Of a stretch of DNA of 64,000 nucleotides, positions 1 through 9,374 are shown in pieces. The stretch comes from Prevotella sp. GTDB taxonomy: Bacteria; Bacteroidota; Bacteroidia; Bacteroidales; Bacteroidaceae. The notes below the pieces were generated by a model. The model had not been told where the DNA came from, did not search any database, and worked only from the letters and a program-made list of their open reading frames with translations. Position 1 is the first letter of the stretch, and every line of letters begins with the position of its first letter. The translations under genes were made by a program, and so were the position numbers. The DNA lies in NCBI GenBank assembly GCA_016285075.1, contig JAEEQB010000009.1, forward strand, positions 31,420 to 95,419, in the 5' to 3' direction.

Positions 1-2044
1 CGTATTTCGTCAGCGAGATGGTTTGATTCTCATACAGGTTGGTCAGCTGCATGATACAATCTTCCTGATAGGAATAGTCCGCGCTGAGGTTGAACCATGA
101 ATAGACCAAGTTGAGACCGAGATTATGTTCGAACTGCGGACGGAGCAGCGGGTTGCCCCCCTCGTACATATAGCGGCTGTCGTATTGCAGATGACGGGTC
201 AGGGCATTATAGGAAGGACGGCTGACAGTCTTGCCGTAGACGAGTTCCGCACCACATTTCTTCTTCTGCCACGCAATGCTCAGATTGGGGAACAAGTCAT
301 CATATACGCGGCTGCGGTCATCGAGACGCTCGCCAAACGACAGGTATTCATTCGAGGCATGTTCATAGCGTAGTCCGGCCCTGAGACTCCACTGCTTGCA
401 GATGGGAAGGTTGTATTCTGCAAACAGGGCCACATGGCTTTCGTTGATCTCATTGTCGGTTGAGGGAATGGGCTCGTAATCGCTGATATAAATATTATGT
501 ATCTTAGTGTGTGAGGCTTCTGAGCCGAATGTCAGCTGCCCTTTAGCAATGGGATGTCCCATGACGAGCTTGGCGGCCTGCAACTGGTTACGGTTCGCGC
601 TTTTCGTCAGAACTCTGCGGCTGTCTAATTCCCTGCTGGTCTCACTCATGTCATCCTCTCTGTTCCTGGAATTCCAATAAAGCGTACCATTGAAGTTGAC
701 ACTAAGCTTGCCTGACTTGCCTGCATAGTAGGCATCTAGGTTGTGGGAAGGTCTGGAAGATATGTAGGATATGCTGTTCTTGTCGAGTGTGCCTGCTTCC
801 TGTCCGTTGAGCCAGACGATCTCTGTTCCTTTCCAGTCGAATGTTCTTGCCATAGGATTTTGGATTGTGTAGGTGGCACCAATAGAATTGTCGGTATCTA
901 TGTCGAAGTTGAATCCTGCCTTGCCTCCTACCGTCTTGAACCTGCTTCTGACATGAGCCATAATAGTGCTTTTCACCTCTTCTTGCGGGGTCGTGATGAT
1001 CTGGGTGAATCCGTTCCTGTCCTTTTGACATCGGTTGTTATAGTTCAATTGTGCGAACAGCTCCAGCTTCTTCTGTCGATAGGACGCCTTCGCTTGTTCA
1101 GCTCCCATCCATTCGGAATTGTAGGCTACACTGGTTCGTGAGCTGAAGCTCAGTCCCTCGTTCGTGCGGCGAATAGTCTTGATGCGGATGACAGACCTGA
1201 CGCTGGCATTGTATTGCGCACCGGGATTGGTGATGACTTCCACGCTTTTGATGTCTGTTGACTTCAGTTCACGCAGTTCGTTGATGTCGCGCACTTTCTT
1301 CGAGTTGATGTATATCTCGGGTTCACCTTTGGCAAACACGCTTATCTGGTCGCCTTCAACGCTGACACGAGGCAGTTCGCTGAGTACATTCAGCGCCGAA
1401 CCCATATTTGAGAGCAGCGTTCCTGCCACGTTGGCATCAATACCGCCATGGGTCATCTTGTACTGCGGAATCTCCCCTTTCACTTCCACCCCCTTCAATA
1501 TGTAGCTGTCGCGCTGCAGTTGGATGGTGTCGAGATGCTCTTGCGTGCAAAGACGATAGACAATCTTATAACCAATGAATGTGATGCGTGCAAGTATCTT
1601 GTGCTGCTCGTAGGGCACTACGAACTGTCCCGCCTCGTTACTGACTCCACCAGAGATGAGCGTTGAGTCAGCAGGATTGAGGATGGCGATATTGGCAAAG
1701 GGCACGGGTTGGCGGTTCTCATCAACGACTGTGCCCGTCAGGTGTCGCTCTGTCTTGTAGGTACACTCCACAAAGTATTTTTCACTGTCGCGTACAACGC
1801 GGACGGGATAGAAGCCAATTACCTTCATCAGGGCATCCTCAAGACTGAGGCGATCGAAGCTGCAGGTGACGATGAAGTCCTCCAAGTCATTGTAGACGAA
1901 GGCTATCTCATGGCGCTGGGTGGCGGCATTGAGGTCTTCGAGAACCTCTGAGAGCGGCTGGTTCTGATAGCTGCGTGACAGTTTCTGCGCCTGAGCTATG
2001 CTGACTGCTGCACACAGCAGTAGTATGATATATGTTTTCTTCAT
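1..2044 (-). CDS. TonB-dependent outer-membrane receptor with STN-like signalling domain (partial)
   Basis: The reading frame is open from an ATG at 2044 to the left edge, so the C-terminus lies outside. It starts MKKTYIILLL and has a signal peptide ending near AQAQ. Residues about 22-100 look like a secretin/TonB short N-terminal domain. A carboxypeptidase-regulatory-like fold follows (LTGTVVDENRQPVPFANIAI), then a plug and strands of the outer-membrane beta-barrel family. It sits 18 bases after a FecR-like anti-sigma gene and an ECF sigma gene, in the order sigma, anti-sigma, receptor. In known cell-surface signalling systems the STN domain of the loaded receptor signals to the anti-sigma factor. 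The ligand cannot be read from the sequence, and no SusD-like partner is visible. Confidence 0.85.
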   Translation of the reverse strand, partial: MKKTYIILLLCAAVSIAQAQKLSRSYQNQPLSEVLEDLNAATQRHEIAFVYNDLEDFIVTCSFDRLSLEDALMKVIGFYPVRVVRDSEKYFVECTYKTERHLTGTVVDENRQPVPFANIAILNPADSTLISGGVSNEAGQFVVPYEQHKILARITFIGYKIVYRLCTQEHLDTIQLQRDSYILKGVEVKGEIPQYKMTHGGIDANVAGTLLSNMGSALNVLSELPRVSVEGDQISVFAKGEPEIYINSKKVRDINELRELKSTDIKSVEVITNPGAQYNASVRSVIRIKTIRRTNEGLSFSSRTSVAYNSEWMGAEQAKASYRQKKLELFAQLNYNNRCQKDRNGFTQIITTPQEEVKSTIMAHVRSRFKTVGGKAGFNFDIDTDNSIGATYTIQNPMARTFDWKGTEIVWLNGQEAGTLDKNSISYISSRPSHNLDAYYAGKSGKLSVNFNGTLYWNSRNREDDMSETSRELDSRRVLTKSANRNQLQAAKLVMGHPIAKGQLTFGSEASHTKIHNIYISDYEPIPSTDNEINESHVALFAEYNLPICKQWSLRAGLRYEHASNEYLSFGERLDDRSRVYDDLFPNLSIAWQKKKCGAELVYGKTVSRPSYNALTRHLQYDSRYMYEGGNPLLRPQFEHNLGLNLVYSWFNLSADYSYQEDCIMQLTNLYENQTISLTKY

Positions 2045-2062
2045 GATGATGTATGGCAATGA

Positions 2063-2710
2063 TCAAGGTTTGAGAATCAGTTTGTCGCCTTCAACGGCGA
2101 GATTGACGTGGTCGAAATGGTTCAGATCGTTGACAACGGCCTCCACCTCATCGTTCCGTTCCCATTTATAATAAAGGCGCAGCTCATGAGCCCGGGGGTT
2201 CTGAATGTCGGTTATCTTATTATAATATGTAGCTATCTCATTCACCATCTCGTCAAGTGGCACGTTCTCGAAGATGCGTCTTGGCGCTATGCTGTCGGTC
2301 ATCTCCTCTGGTTGCTTCTCCAAAGGTGAGGAGGTTTTGCCTACAGAACTGACCGTCAGGTGTTCTGCCTCTTTGGGAATGCTGGCAGAGGTGAACATCT
2401 TCACGGCTGCATAGGCAATGCCCGAGAGCATGAGCACGCCAACAATGGCTGCAGCTATCTGCATCCAGCCCCATAAGTGCTGCCTGGAGGCAAAGTGCCT
2501 CGCTTCGAATTTCTTCCATTCCTGCTCTTTGAGGCCGTCGGCAAGTCTTGCCTTGCCGTCTTCCGCCTCGAAGGCATCGGTACAGAGTTGCATGGTCTCA
2601 TAGAACTCGCGACATTCTGCATCGGCAAGTAGTTCTTGCCAATCCTTGTCGCTATACTGCTCAGGACGTTCAGCCATCCTTAATAGTTTCTCGGTTTTGT
2701 CCATTGTCAT
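2063..2710 (-). CDS. FecR-like anti-sigma factor
   Basis: 215 aa. A cytoplasmic N-terminal part of about 85 residues precedes one hydrophobic segment (AAAIVGVLMLSGIAYAAV, about residues 85-105). The periplasmic part ends in a domain of the type that closes many Bacteroidales FecR proteins (DUF4974-like: NVPLDEMVNEIATYYN, then short beta strands). The start codon overlaps the sigma stop by one base and the receptor follows after 18 bases, so the three are almost certainly co-transcribed. The inferred role is to hold the ECF sigma factor until the receptor signals. At 215 aa it is short beside typical FecR proteins of about 300-380 aa, and the classical central FecR domain looks reduced. Confidence 0.8.
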   Translation of the reverse strand: MTMDKTEKLLRMAERPEQYSDKDWQELLADAECREFYETMQLCTDAFEAEDGKARLADGLKEQEWKKFEARHFASRQHLWGWMQIAAAIVGVLMLSGIAYAAVKMFTSASIPKEAEHLTVSSVGKTSSPLEKQPEEMTDSIAPRRIFENVPLDEMVNEIATYYNKITDIQNPRAHELRLYYKWERNDEVEAVVNDLNHFDHVNLAVEGDKLILKP

Positions 2711-3234
2711 CAGGGATTAAAGTGGTTCTTGATTTTTGTGAGTGCCTGGGCGAGGTGCTTATAGACTGCAGCCTCGCTTATGCCGAGTTCTTCAGCTATT
2801 TCCGCATAGGTCTTGCGGTGCTGATAGCGCATCTGAAACACGCGGAGCGTCTGTGGAGTGAGTTCTTGCCGGCTATAGTCAAGCACTTCTGACAGACGGT
2901 CTGTCTGTTCCTCTGCCGGCATCATCTCGACACTTTCGTCCTGCTGCAAGAGTCTGCTTGCGCGTTGCCTCACCTGCTTGCTGCGGACTATCTTCAGACA
3001 CTTGTTGCGCACACAGGTCAGCAGGAAAGTCTGGGCGGTGTCGGCCTTCACCTCAATACCGTTGGTCACTATGCTTGCAAACACGTCGCTTACTACGTCG
3101 CGGCTCTCTTCATCATCATGCAGCATGATCCGCGCCAGCAGATACATTCTGTCGTAATGGTCTATGAAGAGTGACTTCACAGCCTCCTTGCTATTTCCGA
3201 GTTTTCCTGCTCGCCTACCCATAGCCTTTGTCAT
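2710..3234 (-). CDS. ECF RNA polymerase sigma factor
   Basis: 174 aa, typical ECF length. Region 2 is visible in LFIDHYDRMYLLARIMLHDD followed by SRDVVSDVF. Region 4 carries a helix-turn-helix (TYAEIAEELGISEAAVYKHL, about residues 138-157). It belongs to the FecI-like group that pairs with FecR anti-sigma factors and TonB receptors, and both follow directly downstream. It probably drives expression of the receptor operon when the receptor is loaded. A structured leader of about 140 bases lies between its likely promoter and the start codon. The target genes cannot be deduced from this window alone. Confidence 0.88.
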   Translation of the reverse strand: MTKAMGRRAGKLGNSKEAVKSLFIDHYDRMYLLARIMLHDDEESRDVVSDVFASIVTNGIEVKADTAQTFLLTCVRNKCLKIVRSKQVRQRASRLLQQDESVEMMPAEEQTDRLSEVLDYSRQELTPQTLRVFQMRYQHRKTYAEIAEELGISEAAVYKHLAQALTKIKNHFNP

Positions 3235-3255
3235 TTTCTGTCTTTTCTTTATCCC

Positions 3256-3354
3256 TAATACCCCTAAGTGGTCGGTTTCCCAACCCCTGAAAGCAAGAAA
3301 TCGTGTACAGAATTACGGAATACTCCCCTAAACCGAGTGAAGGTTGGGGTATTA
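3256..3354 (-). promoter_or_regulatory. nested inverted repeats in the sigma-factor leader
   Basis: The outer arms TAATACCCC (3256-3264) and GGGGTATTA (3346-3354) are perfect complements. Inside them CGGTTT (3273-3278) pairs with AAACCG (3330-3335). They lie between the likely -7 box at 3378-3385 and the sigma start at 3234, so they would form a branched RNA structure in the leader. An operator or attenuator role is inference. Confidence 0.4.
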
Positions 3355-3377
3355 CCTTCATCTGTAACATGCATCGG

Positions 3378-3385
3378 CAAAGGTA
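3378..3385 (-). promoter_or_regulatory. -7 box of the sigma/anti-sigma/receptor operon
   Basis: On the minus strand this reads TACCTTTG, a match to the Bacteroidota -7 consensus TAnnTTTG. It lies about 145 bases before the sigma start codon. I see no convincing -33 TTG at the right distance. Confidence 0.5.
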
Positions 3386-3478
3386 CCAACTTTAATTGAG
3401 AATTGGCATTTCAGAATTGAAAATAATCATCGGTAGTAGTTTTTTTCGCTCTTCCCAATCCATTCTCCAATTGTTTCG

Positions 3479-3567
3479 TAATTTTGCAGCCAGTTATGAA
3501 AGCAACAAGCAAGATACCACAGGAGTGGAACAAAAAGCGCGATAATTGCGACAATTCTGTGGAATAA
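3479..3567 (+). pseudogene. duplicated promoter and first 13 codons of the downstream PEP-synthase-like gene
   Basis: A TAATTTTG box at 3479-3486 is followed by an ATG at 3496 and a 23-codon frame ending at 3567. Codons 1-13 copy the start of the large gene at 3752: MKATSKIPQEWNK here against MEETSKIPQEWNK there, with nearly identical DNA over about 38 bases. After codon 13 the similarity stops. Either it is a scar of a local duplication, or it is a short leader peptide upstream of the real gene. It has no shared sequence beyond the start region, so I call it a 5' fragment. Confidence 0.6.
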
Positions 3568-3656
3568 AAACGCTGATTTGTCGCTTTTTCCATGCTTCGT
3601 CGCAGGTAGAAACGCAAAAAACGCGATTAAACATGCGGATATTGCGGAAAAAAGCG

Positions 3657-3664
3657 TAACTTTG
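3657..3664 (+). promoter_or_regulatory. -7 box of the PEP-synthase-like gene
   Basis: TAACTTTG matches the TAnnTTTG consensus and lies about 90 bases before the chosen start at 3752. No clear -33 element is visible. Confidence 0.5.
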
Positions 3665-3751
3665 CGGTCAGAAACTAAAACACTGGCTTCATGCCAATAC
3701 TGGTGTGGTAAAAGCCTCCTCACACCCTTCGTGAGCGAAAAAAATAACTTC

Positions 3752-6700
3752 ATGGAAGAAACAAGCAAGATACCACAGGAGTGGAATAAATTCTATCTGA
3801 AGGATGTGTCGTTTGTCAACCTGATGACGCGGCGCATCTTCAACGTGCTGATTGTGGCCAATCCCTACGATGCTTTCATGCTGGAGGATGATGGTCGCAT
3901 TGACGAGAAGATATTCGACGAATATATGGAGCTGGGCATGCGTTATCCGCCCACATTTACGCAAGTATCAACCACCGAGGAAGCCAACGAGGTGCTCAAG
4001 ACCACCGACATAGACCTGGTCATCTGTATGCCGGGTAATGCCGACAACGATGCGTTCACGGTGGCTCGCGAGGTGAAGGCTGCTCATCCGAATATTCCCT
4101 GCGTAGTGCTGACACCGTTCTCCCACGGTATCACCAAGCGCATTCAGGACGAGGATATGTCGGTGTTCGACTACGTGTTCTGCTGGTTGGGCAATACAAA
4201 CCTCATCATGTCAATCATCAAACTGCTGGAAGACAAGATGAACATTGAGCACGACATCAAGGAGGCTGGTGTGCAGATGATTTTGTTGGTGGAGGACAAT
4301 ATCCGCTTCTACTCTTCGGTATTGCCTAATCTATATAATTATATCCTGGCACAGTCGAAGAGATTCTCTACCGAGGCGTTGAATCCCCACGCAGCCGCCC
4401 AACGCAAGCGGGGACGTCCGAAGGTGGTACTGGCCACGAACTATGAGGAGGCCATGCAACTCTATGAGAAGTATCATGAGAACACGCTCGGTGTGATCAG
4501 CGATACACGTTTCCCCATGAAGATGGTGCCAGGACGGCTGAGCCACGTAGAGGAGGGAGACCCCGAGGCCGGTCTGAAACTGCTGCGCGAAATTCGACGC
4601 CGCGATGAGTATGTGCCGCTGATTCTCGATTCGAAGGAGACAGCAAACCGTGAAAAGGCAAAGGCAGAGGGATTCCACTTCATCGACAAGAACTCCACCA
4701 AGATGAATGTGGACCTGCATCATCTGATGGCAGAGCACATGGGATTTGGCGACTTCGTTTTCCGCGATCCTAACACCAAGCAAGAGATAGCCCGCATCAC
4801 TTCGCTGAAAGAGCTGCAGGACAACATATTCAAGATTCCTGCCGACTCGCTGGTCCGACACATACGACGCAACCACATGAGCCGATGGCTGTGTGCACGT
4901 GCCATTTTCCCCGTATCGGCCTTCCTGAAGCATGTTACGTGGCACAAGCTGCAGGACGTGGATGCCCACCGCCAGATTATCTTCGATGCCATTGTGCAGT
5001 ATAGAAGGATGAAGAACATAGGCGTGGTGGCTGTGTTCGACCGCCTGAAATTCGATGCCTATAGCCACTTCGCACGAATCGGCGAAGGATCTTTGGGAGG
5101 TAAAGGCCGCGGACTGGCTTTTCTCGACAACATCATCAAGCGACATACTGAGCTGAATCAGCATGAGCAGGCACAGGTGATGATACCCAAGACGGTAGTA
5201 CTCTGCACCGACTTCTTCGATGAGTTCATGGAGAAGAACAATCTCTATCCCATCGCCCTGAGCGATGCTCCCGACGAGGTGATTCTGCAGCACTTCCTCC
5301 GGGCACAGCTGCCCGACTCGCTGATAGCCGACTTCTTCACGTTCTTCGACGCCGTGAAGTCACCCATTGCAGTACGCTCCAGCTCGTTACTTGAGGACTC
5401 GCACTATCAGCCCTTTGCCGGCATCTACTCCACCTACATGATTCCCTATCTGGCCGATAAGTACGAAATGCTGCGGATGCTGGCTTGTGCCATCAAGGGC
5501 GTCTATGCCTCGGTCTACTATAAAGACTCCAAGGCTTATATGCTGGCAACGCAGAACGTGATTGACCAGGAGAAGATGGCAGTTATCTTGCAGGAGGTGG
5601 TGGGTAAGCGGTATGGCGACCTTTACTATCCGACGTTCTCAGGCGTGCTGCGCTCGCTGAACTATTACCCCATTGGCGATGAGACGGCCGAGGAGGGCAT
5701 TGCCTCGCTGGCATTGGGCCTGGGCAAGTATATCGTGGACGGCGGGCAGACATTGCGGGTATCGCCCTATCACCCCACGCAGGTGCTGCAGACCTCTGAG
5801 ATGGAAACGGCACTCCGTGAGACACAGACCCGTTTCTATGCACTCGACATGAGTCATGTGGGCGGCGACTTCAAGGTGGACGATGGTTTCAACATCAAGA
5901 ACCTCCGTGTGAAGCAGGCCGATGCCGATGGTTCTCTGACCTATATTGCATCAACTTACGACCCTGTAGACCAGGTCATACGCGATGGTATCTACGAAGG
6001 TGGACGAAAGATCATCTCATTCTGCGGCGTGTTGCAGCAGGGTATCTTCCCTCTGCCCGAGCTTCTGCAGCTGGCTCAGAAGTTCGGTGCCGACGAAATG
6101 CGCCGTCCTGTAGAAATAGAGTTTGCCTGCAACCTCAACAACGACCGTACAGGAGAACTGTACCTGCTACAGATCCGTCCCATTGTCGATTCCAAGCAGG
6201 TGCTGGATGAAGACCTTCGGAAAATTCCTGATGCCGACTGCCTGCTGCGCTCCAACAACTCGCTAGGACACGGTATTTCGGAAGATGTCTACGACGTGGT
6301 TTATGTGAAAACTGACGAGACGTTCACGGCTACCAACAATCCCACTATTGCCTCGGAGATTGAGCAGATTAACCAGCGTTTCCTTAACGAAGAGAAGAAT
6401 TACGTGTTAATTGGACCGGGACGATGGGGAAGCAGTGACTATTGGCTGGGCATACCCGTGAAGTGGCCTCACATCTCTGCCGCCCGTGTTATTGTGGAGG
6501 CAGGACTGAAGAACTACCACGTAGATCCATCGCAGGGCACTCACTTTTTCCAGAACCTCACCTCGTTTGGCGTTGGATACTTTACCATCAACACCTATAC
6601 CGGAGATGGATTCTTCCAGAAAGATGTGCTCGACCAGATGCCTGCTGTGGAAGAAACTGACTATGTACGACACGTCCGCTTCGAACAGCCCATGAAGATC

Positions 6701-6754
6701 ATGATGGATGGTAAGAAACAGACGGGTGTGATACTGTTGCCTAAGGGGGAGTAA
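3752..6754 (+). CDS. receiver-like / PEP-synthase ATP-binding domain protein
   Basis: 1000 aa from the ATG at 3752. The frame extends upstream to 3578, but the MEETSKIPQEW start lies after the promoter and is the one mirrored in the upstream duplicate. Residues 1-170 and about 175-370 look like two degenerate response-regulator receiver folds (FNVLIVANPYDAF; MILLVEDNIRFY). A PEP-synthase/pyruvate-phosphate-dikinase N-terminal ATP-grasp region follows (GSLGGKGRGLAFLD near 445, IAVRSSSLLEDS near 537, ELYLLQIRPIVDS near 800). The phosphohistidine swivel and PEP-binding barrel of true PEP synthases are missing. It is therefore unlikely to make PEP and more likely phosphorylates or senses something through the ATP-binding module. 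Such proteins are widespread in Bacteroidales without a settled function. Confidence 0.8.
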   Translation: MEETSKIPQEWNKFYLKDVSFVNLMTRRIFNVLIVANPYDAFMLEDDGRIDEKIFDEYMELGMRYPPTFTQVSTTEEANEVLKTTDIDLVICMPGNADNDAFTVAREVKAAHPNIPCVVLTPFSHGITKRIQDEDMSVFDYVFCWLGNTNLIMSIIKLLEDKMNIEHDIKEAGVQMILLVEDNIRFYSSVLPNLYNYILAQSKRFSTEALNPHAAAQRKRGRPKVVLATNYEEAMQLYEKYHENTLGVISDTRFPMKMVPGRLSHVEEGDPEAGLKLLREIRRRDEYVPLILDSKETANREKAKAEGFHFIDKNSTKMNVDLHHLMAEHMGFGDFVFRDPNTKQEIARITSLKELQDNIFKIPADSLVRHIRRNHMSRWLCARAIFPVSAFLKHVTWHKLQDVDAHRQIIFDAIVQYRRMKNIGVVAVFDRLKFDAYSHFARIGEGSLGGKGRGLAFLDNIIKRHTELNQHEQAQVMIPKTVVLCTDFFDEFMEKNNLYPIALSDAPDEVILQHFLRAQLPDSLIADFFTFFDAVKSPIAVRSSSLLEDSHYQPFAGIYSTYMIPYLADKYEMLRMLACAIKGVYASVYYKDSKAYMLATQNVIDQEKMAVILQEVVGKRYGDLYYPTFSGVLRSLNYYPIGDETAEEGIASLALGLGKYIVDGGQTLRVSPYHPTQVLQTSEMETALRETQTRFYALDMSHVGGDFKVDDGFNIKNLRVKQADADGSLTYIASTYDPVDQVIRDGIYEGGRKIISFCGVLQQGIFPLPELLQLAQKFGADEMRRPVEIEFACNLNNDRTGELYLLQIRPIVDSKQVLDEDLRKIPDADCLLRSNNSLGHGISEDVYDVVYVKTDETFTATNNPTIASEIEQINQRFLNEEKNYVLIGPGRWGSSDYWLGIPVKWPHISAARVIVEAGLKNYHVDPSQGTHFFQNLTSFGVGYFTINTYTGDGFFQKDVLDQMPAVEETDYVRHVRFEQPMKIMMDGKKQTGVILLPKGE

Positions 6755-6781
6755 ATGCTCCCCCTTTATCTTCTCTTACTT

Positions 6782-9319
6782 CTATTTCAGCTTCCCATTA
6801 TTCTTATAGAACTCATCGAGCTGACGGAAGCAGTGGCGATTGATGATTTCCTCTAATTTGCGGTCGTGGTTGTGACGGAGGTAAGGAAGGGTGCCGCCGA
6901 ACACCATCAGCTCACCATTCTCCTTGGTGTAGGGCTGCCATCCCGGGAGTCCTGGCTTGCCATCATGGGCGAACTGCGCCCAGACGGAACTCAGGAGTTC
7001 ACCCCACAGCTTATTGGCTTCAAGGGTTTCCTGTGACAGTTGGCTGTCATAGTGATGAGCCACGTTGAAGCAGTATTTCAGCTCGGCGCCGTGAGCGGAG
7101 CCTTTGGCGCTGCCGCTGGCCTTGTCCTTCTCTGTAACAGTATACATATAGGTATAGGTATCGGCCTTGCGTTTGCCGCCAATGGCATCGGCGGTGATGA
7201 TGGTCTTGGGACGGAACAGCCAGTCGATGCTCAGCAGGTCTTGCGGCGTATGGACAGGATAGGCTTCCTTGAAGGCAGCCATATAGGCATCGGTCTCGTC
7301 GCCGAAGGTACGCTGCAACTCAGCACGGGCTTCCTCCATCGTCATCTGCTGATTGTAGCGCTGGCGCTGCAGTTCGTTGAAGGTTGTGCCTATCATGAGG
7401 GGAACGTCATCACTGATGCCGGCAAAGCCAGGCTGGAAGGGCTGTTGCAGCAATGACTCGCCATCGGGCGTAGGGCCGAAGCCCCACATCATGGGTGTGC
7501 CGGGCCGACGGGTGCCAATGCTGGCAGCCATGGCACGCTGACCGGCAGCATAGAGTTCCTTGTAAGGTACATCCTTGATTTTATCCACATCCTTTTTGTC
7601 GATGCCTAATTCCTTGAGCACCGCCTCGCCTAACTCCTCGGTCATGGATTTCGTGTTGACATTGAGGATGGTGCCGCTCATGATGATGGCTTTATGGAAG
7701 AGCCCCCTGGCCTTTGGCATGCACATCAGCGTACCCACCTTGCCGCCTCCGCCCGACTCGCCGAAGATGGTGACGTTGTCTGGGTCACCACCGAACTTCT
7801 CAATGTTGTCACGTACCCATTCGAGTGCCTGCACGGCATCGAGCATACCGACGTTGCCGCTGTACTTATACTTGGCACCACAGGTGGAAAGGTCGAGGAA
7901 TCCGAGAATGTTCAGGCGGTGGTTGATGCTCACCACTACTACGTCTTTCTTTGCCAGGCACATACCAGGATCCCAGGCCGAGGTGCCGCTGTCGAAACCG
8001 CCGCCATGAAGCCACAACATAACGGGCTTCTTTGCCTTCACATCGGTTGTCCACACGTTCAGTACGCAGCACTGCTCCGACATCTCGTCTTCCGACATCG
8101 GACGATTGGTCTGCTGCATGGTCATGGGTCCCCAGTGGTCACAGACACGCAGGCCTTTCCATTTCTCTACAGGCTGTGGAGGCATGAAACGCTCTACCTT
8201 GGCATATGGGATGCCGAGGAATGCAGTCGTTCCTTCCTGGTCAATGCCCTGCACCAGTCCGTTGGTGGTGCTGACAATCGGCTCCTCAACGAAGGCTTCC
8301 ATGATGGCTGTTGGGGCAGCCTGACTGTTGAAGGCCCCCAACGGATAGTGACCGGGCAGACATTGCGGCTCCCAATAGAACACGCCACGGCAGCGGTCAT
8401 CCGTCTCTGTACGGGCTTCGCGAATGACACGGCTCAGCTGACGACGTCCTTCCTCCATCACCTCGGGGTGCTGTTCATCAACCTCGTAGCCCGTCTCGAC
8501 AATCATTACGTCGCAGCCATACTTGCGGCTGACGTGACGGATATTGCTTATGCAGTCCGTAATGATGCTGTCTGGGTTGAGTTCCGGATGATCCTTACGA
8601 GCCCAATAGGGATAGAGCGACATTCCCACCATGTCGAACTTTCCGCCATATTTGCGCACGATGTCGAGGTTGTAGTCGTAGAGCGACTGTTTGTGGCCAC
8701 GGTCCAGATGCACAATGACAATGGCCTGAGGCAAGACCTCCTTGACGGCATCGTAGCCGGCACGTATGAATCCGGCATACTGCTTGGGGTTCTTCTCTAT
8801 GTGTCCTAGAGGCCAAAGCAGCCCGTTCGCCGTCTCGTTACCCACCTGCACCCAGCGTGGTTCCACGCCATTCTCTTTCAGCAGCGTCAGCACCTCTATA
8901 GTGTGCTGTCTCAGATCACGTTTCATCTGCTTGAAACTGTGGCCCTGCCAGGCAGCTGGTATGGGTTGCTGTCCGGGATCTGCCCAGGAATCAGCATAGT
9001 GGAAGTCAATCATCACATCCATGCCTAATCGTTTTGCACGGAGAGCCATGGCCAGCACTTCCTCCTTTCCGCACACACCGTTTTTAGGATTCACCCATAC
9101 TCTCAGACGAACAGCACCTATCTGGTAGTCGTTTCTCAGCAATTCCAGACATTCGCGTTCCTTTCCTTGGCGGTCATGGAATTTCACTCCGCGTTGTTCC
9201 TGCCCTGTCAGGAAACCCACGTCGGCTCCTTTGACAAAGTCCTGCTGAACTACCTGCCCATGTGAAATGGAGACCAACATGAGCAGAATAGCAATCGTAG
9301 AAAATCGTTTTAAAATCAT
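6782..9319 (-). CDS. GH53 endo-beta-1,4-galactanase fused to a type-B carboxylesterase
   Basis: 845 aa with a signal peptide (cleavage near ISHG-QV). Residues 25-345 form a glycoside hydrolase 53 domain. The expected acid/base Glu is E162 in VGNETANG and the nucleophile is E275 in MIVETGYEV. Residues 350-845 form a carboxylesterase type B domain with the oxyanion motif LWLHGGGF and nucleophile S522 in FGESGGGG. GH53 enzymes cut the galactan side chains of rhamnogalacturonan I. The fused esterase could remove acetyl or other ester groups from the same polymer (inference). The PL4 rhamnogalacturonan lyase nearby supports a pectin role. It is transcribed alone, and both catalytic sets look intact. 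Confidence 0.88.
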   Translation of the reverse strand: MILKRFSTIAILLMLVSISHGQVVQQDFVKGADVGFLTGQEQRGVKFHDRQGKERECLELLRNDYQIGAVRLRVWVNPKNGVCGKEEVLAMALRAKRLGMDVMIDFHYADSWADPGQQPIPAAWQGHSFKQMKRDLRQHTIEVLTLLKENGVEPRWVQVGNETANGLLWPLGHIEKNPKQYAGFIRAGYDAVKEVLPQAIVIVHLDRGHKQSLYDYNLDIVRKYGGKFDMVGMSLYPYWARKDHPELNPDSIITDCISNIRHVSRKYGCDVMIVETGYEVDEQHPEVMEEGRRQLSRVIREARTETDDRCRGVFYWEPQCLPGHYPLGAFNSQAAPTAIMEAFVEEPIVSTTNGLVQGIDQEGTTAFLGIPYAKVERFMPPQPVEKWKGLRVCDHWGPMTMQQTNRPMSEDEMSEQCCVLNVWTTDVKAKKPVMLWLHGGGFDSGTSAWDPGMCLAKKDVVVVSINHRLNILGFLDLSTCGAKYKYSGNVGMLDAVQALEWVRDNIEKFGGDPDNVTIFGESGGGGKVGTLMCMPKARGLFHKAIIMSGTILNVNTKSMTEELGEAVLKELGIDKKDVDKIKDVPYKELYAAGQRAMAASIGTRRPGTPMMWGFGPTPDGESLLQQPFQPGFAGISDDVPLMIGTTFNELQRQRYNQQMTMEEARAELQRTFGDETDAYMAAFKEAYPVHTPQDLLSIDWLFRPKTIITADAIGGKRKADTYTYMYTVTEKDKASGSAKGSAHGAELKYCFNVAHHYDSQLSQETLEANKLWGELLSSVWAQFAHDGKPGLPGWQPYTKENGELMVFGGTLPYLRHNHDRKLEEIINRHCFRQLDEFYKNNGKLK

Positions 9320-9353
9320 TAGGCTTTTTATGAATAATGTATGTTACAGGTGG

Positions 9354-9361
9354 CAAAGATA
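9354..9361 (-). promoter_or_regulatory. -7 box of the GH53-esterase gene
   Basis: The minus strand reads TATCTTTG, 35 bases before the start codon at 9319. The divergent rsmI promoter lies about 100 bases away, with nested inverted repeats between the two. Confidence 0.55.
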
Positions 9362-9374
9362 AGAAAAATACTTT

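Noticed and set aside
3411..3768. Minus-strand frames of 68 and 113 codons in the region before the PEP-synthase-like gene
   Set aside because: They cover promoter DNA and the duplicated start region, overlap each other and show no family features.
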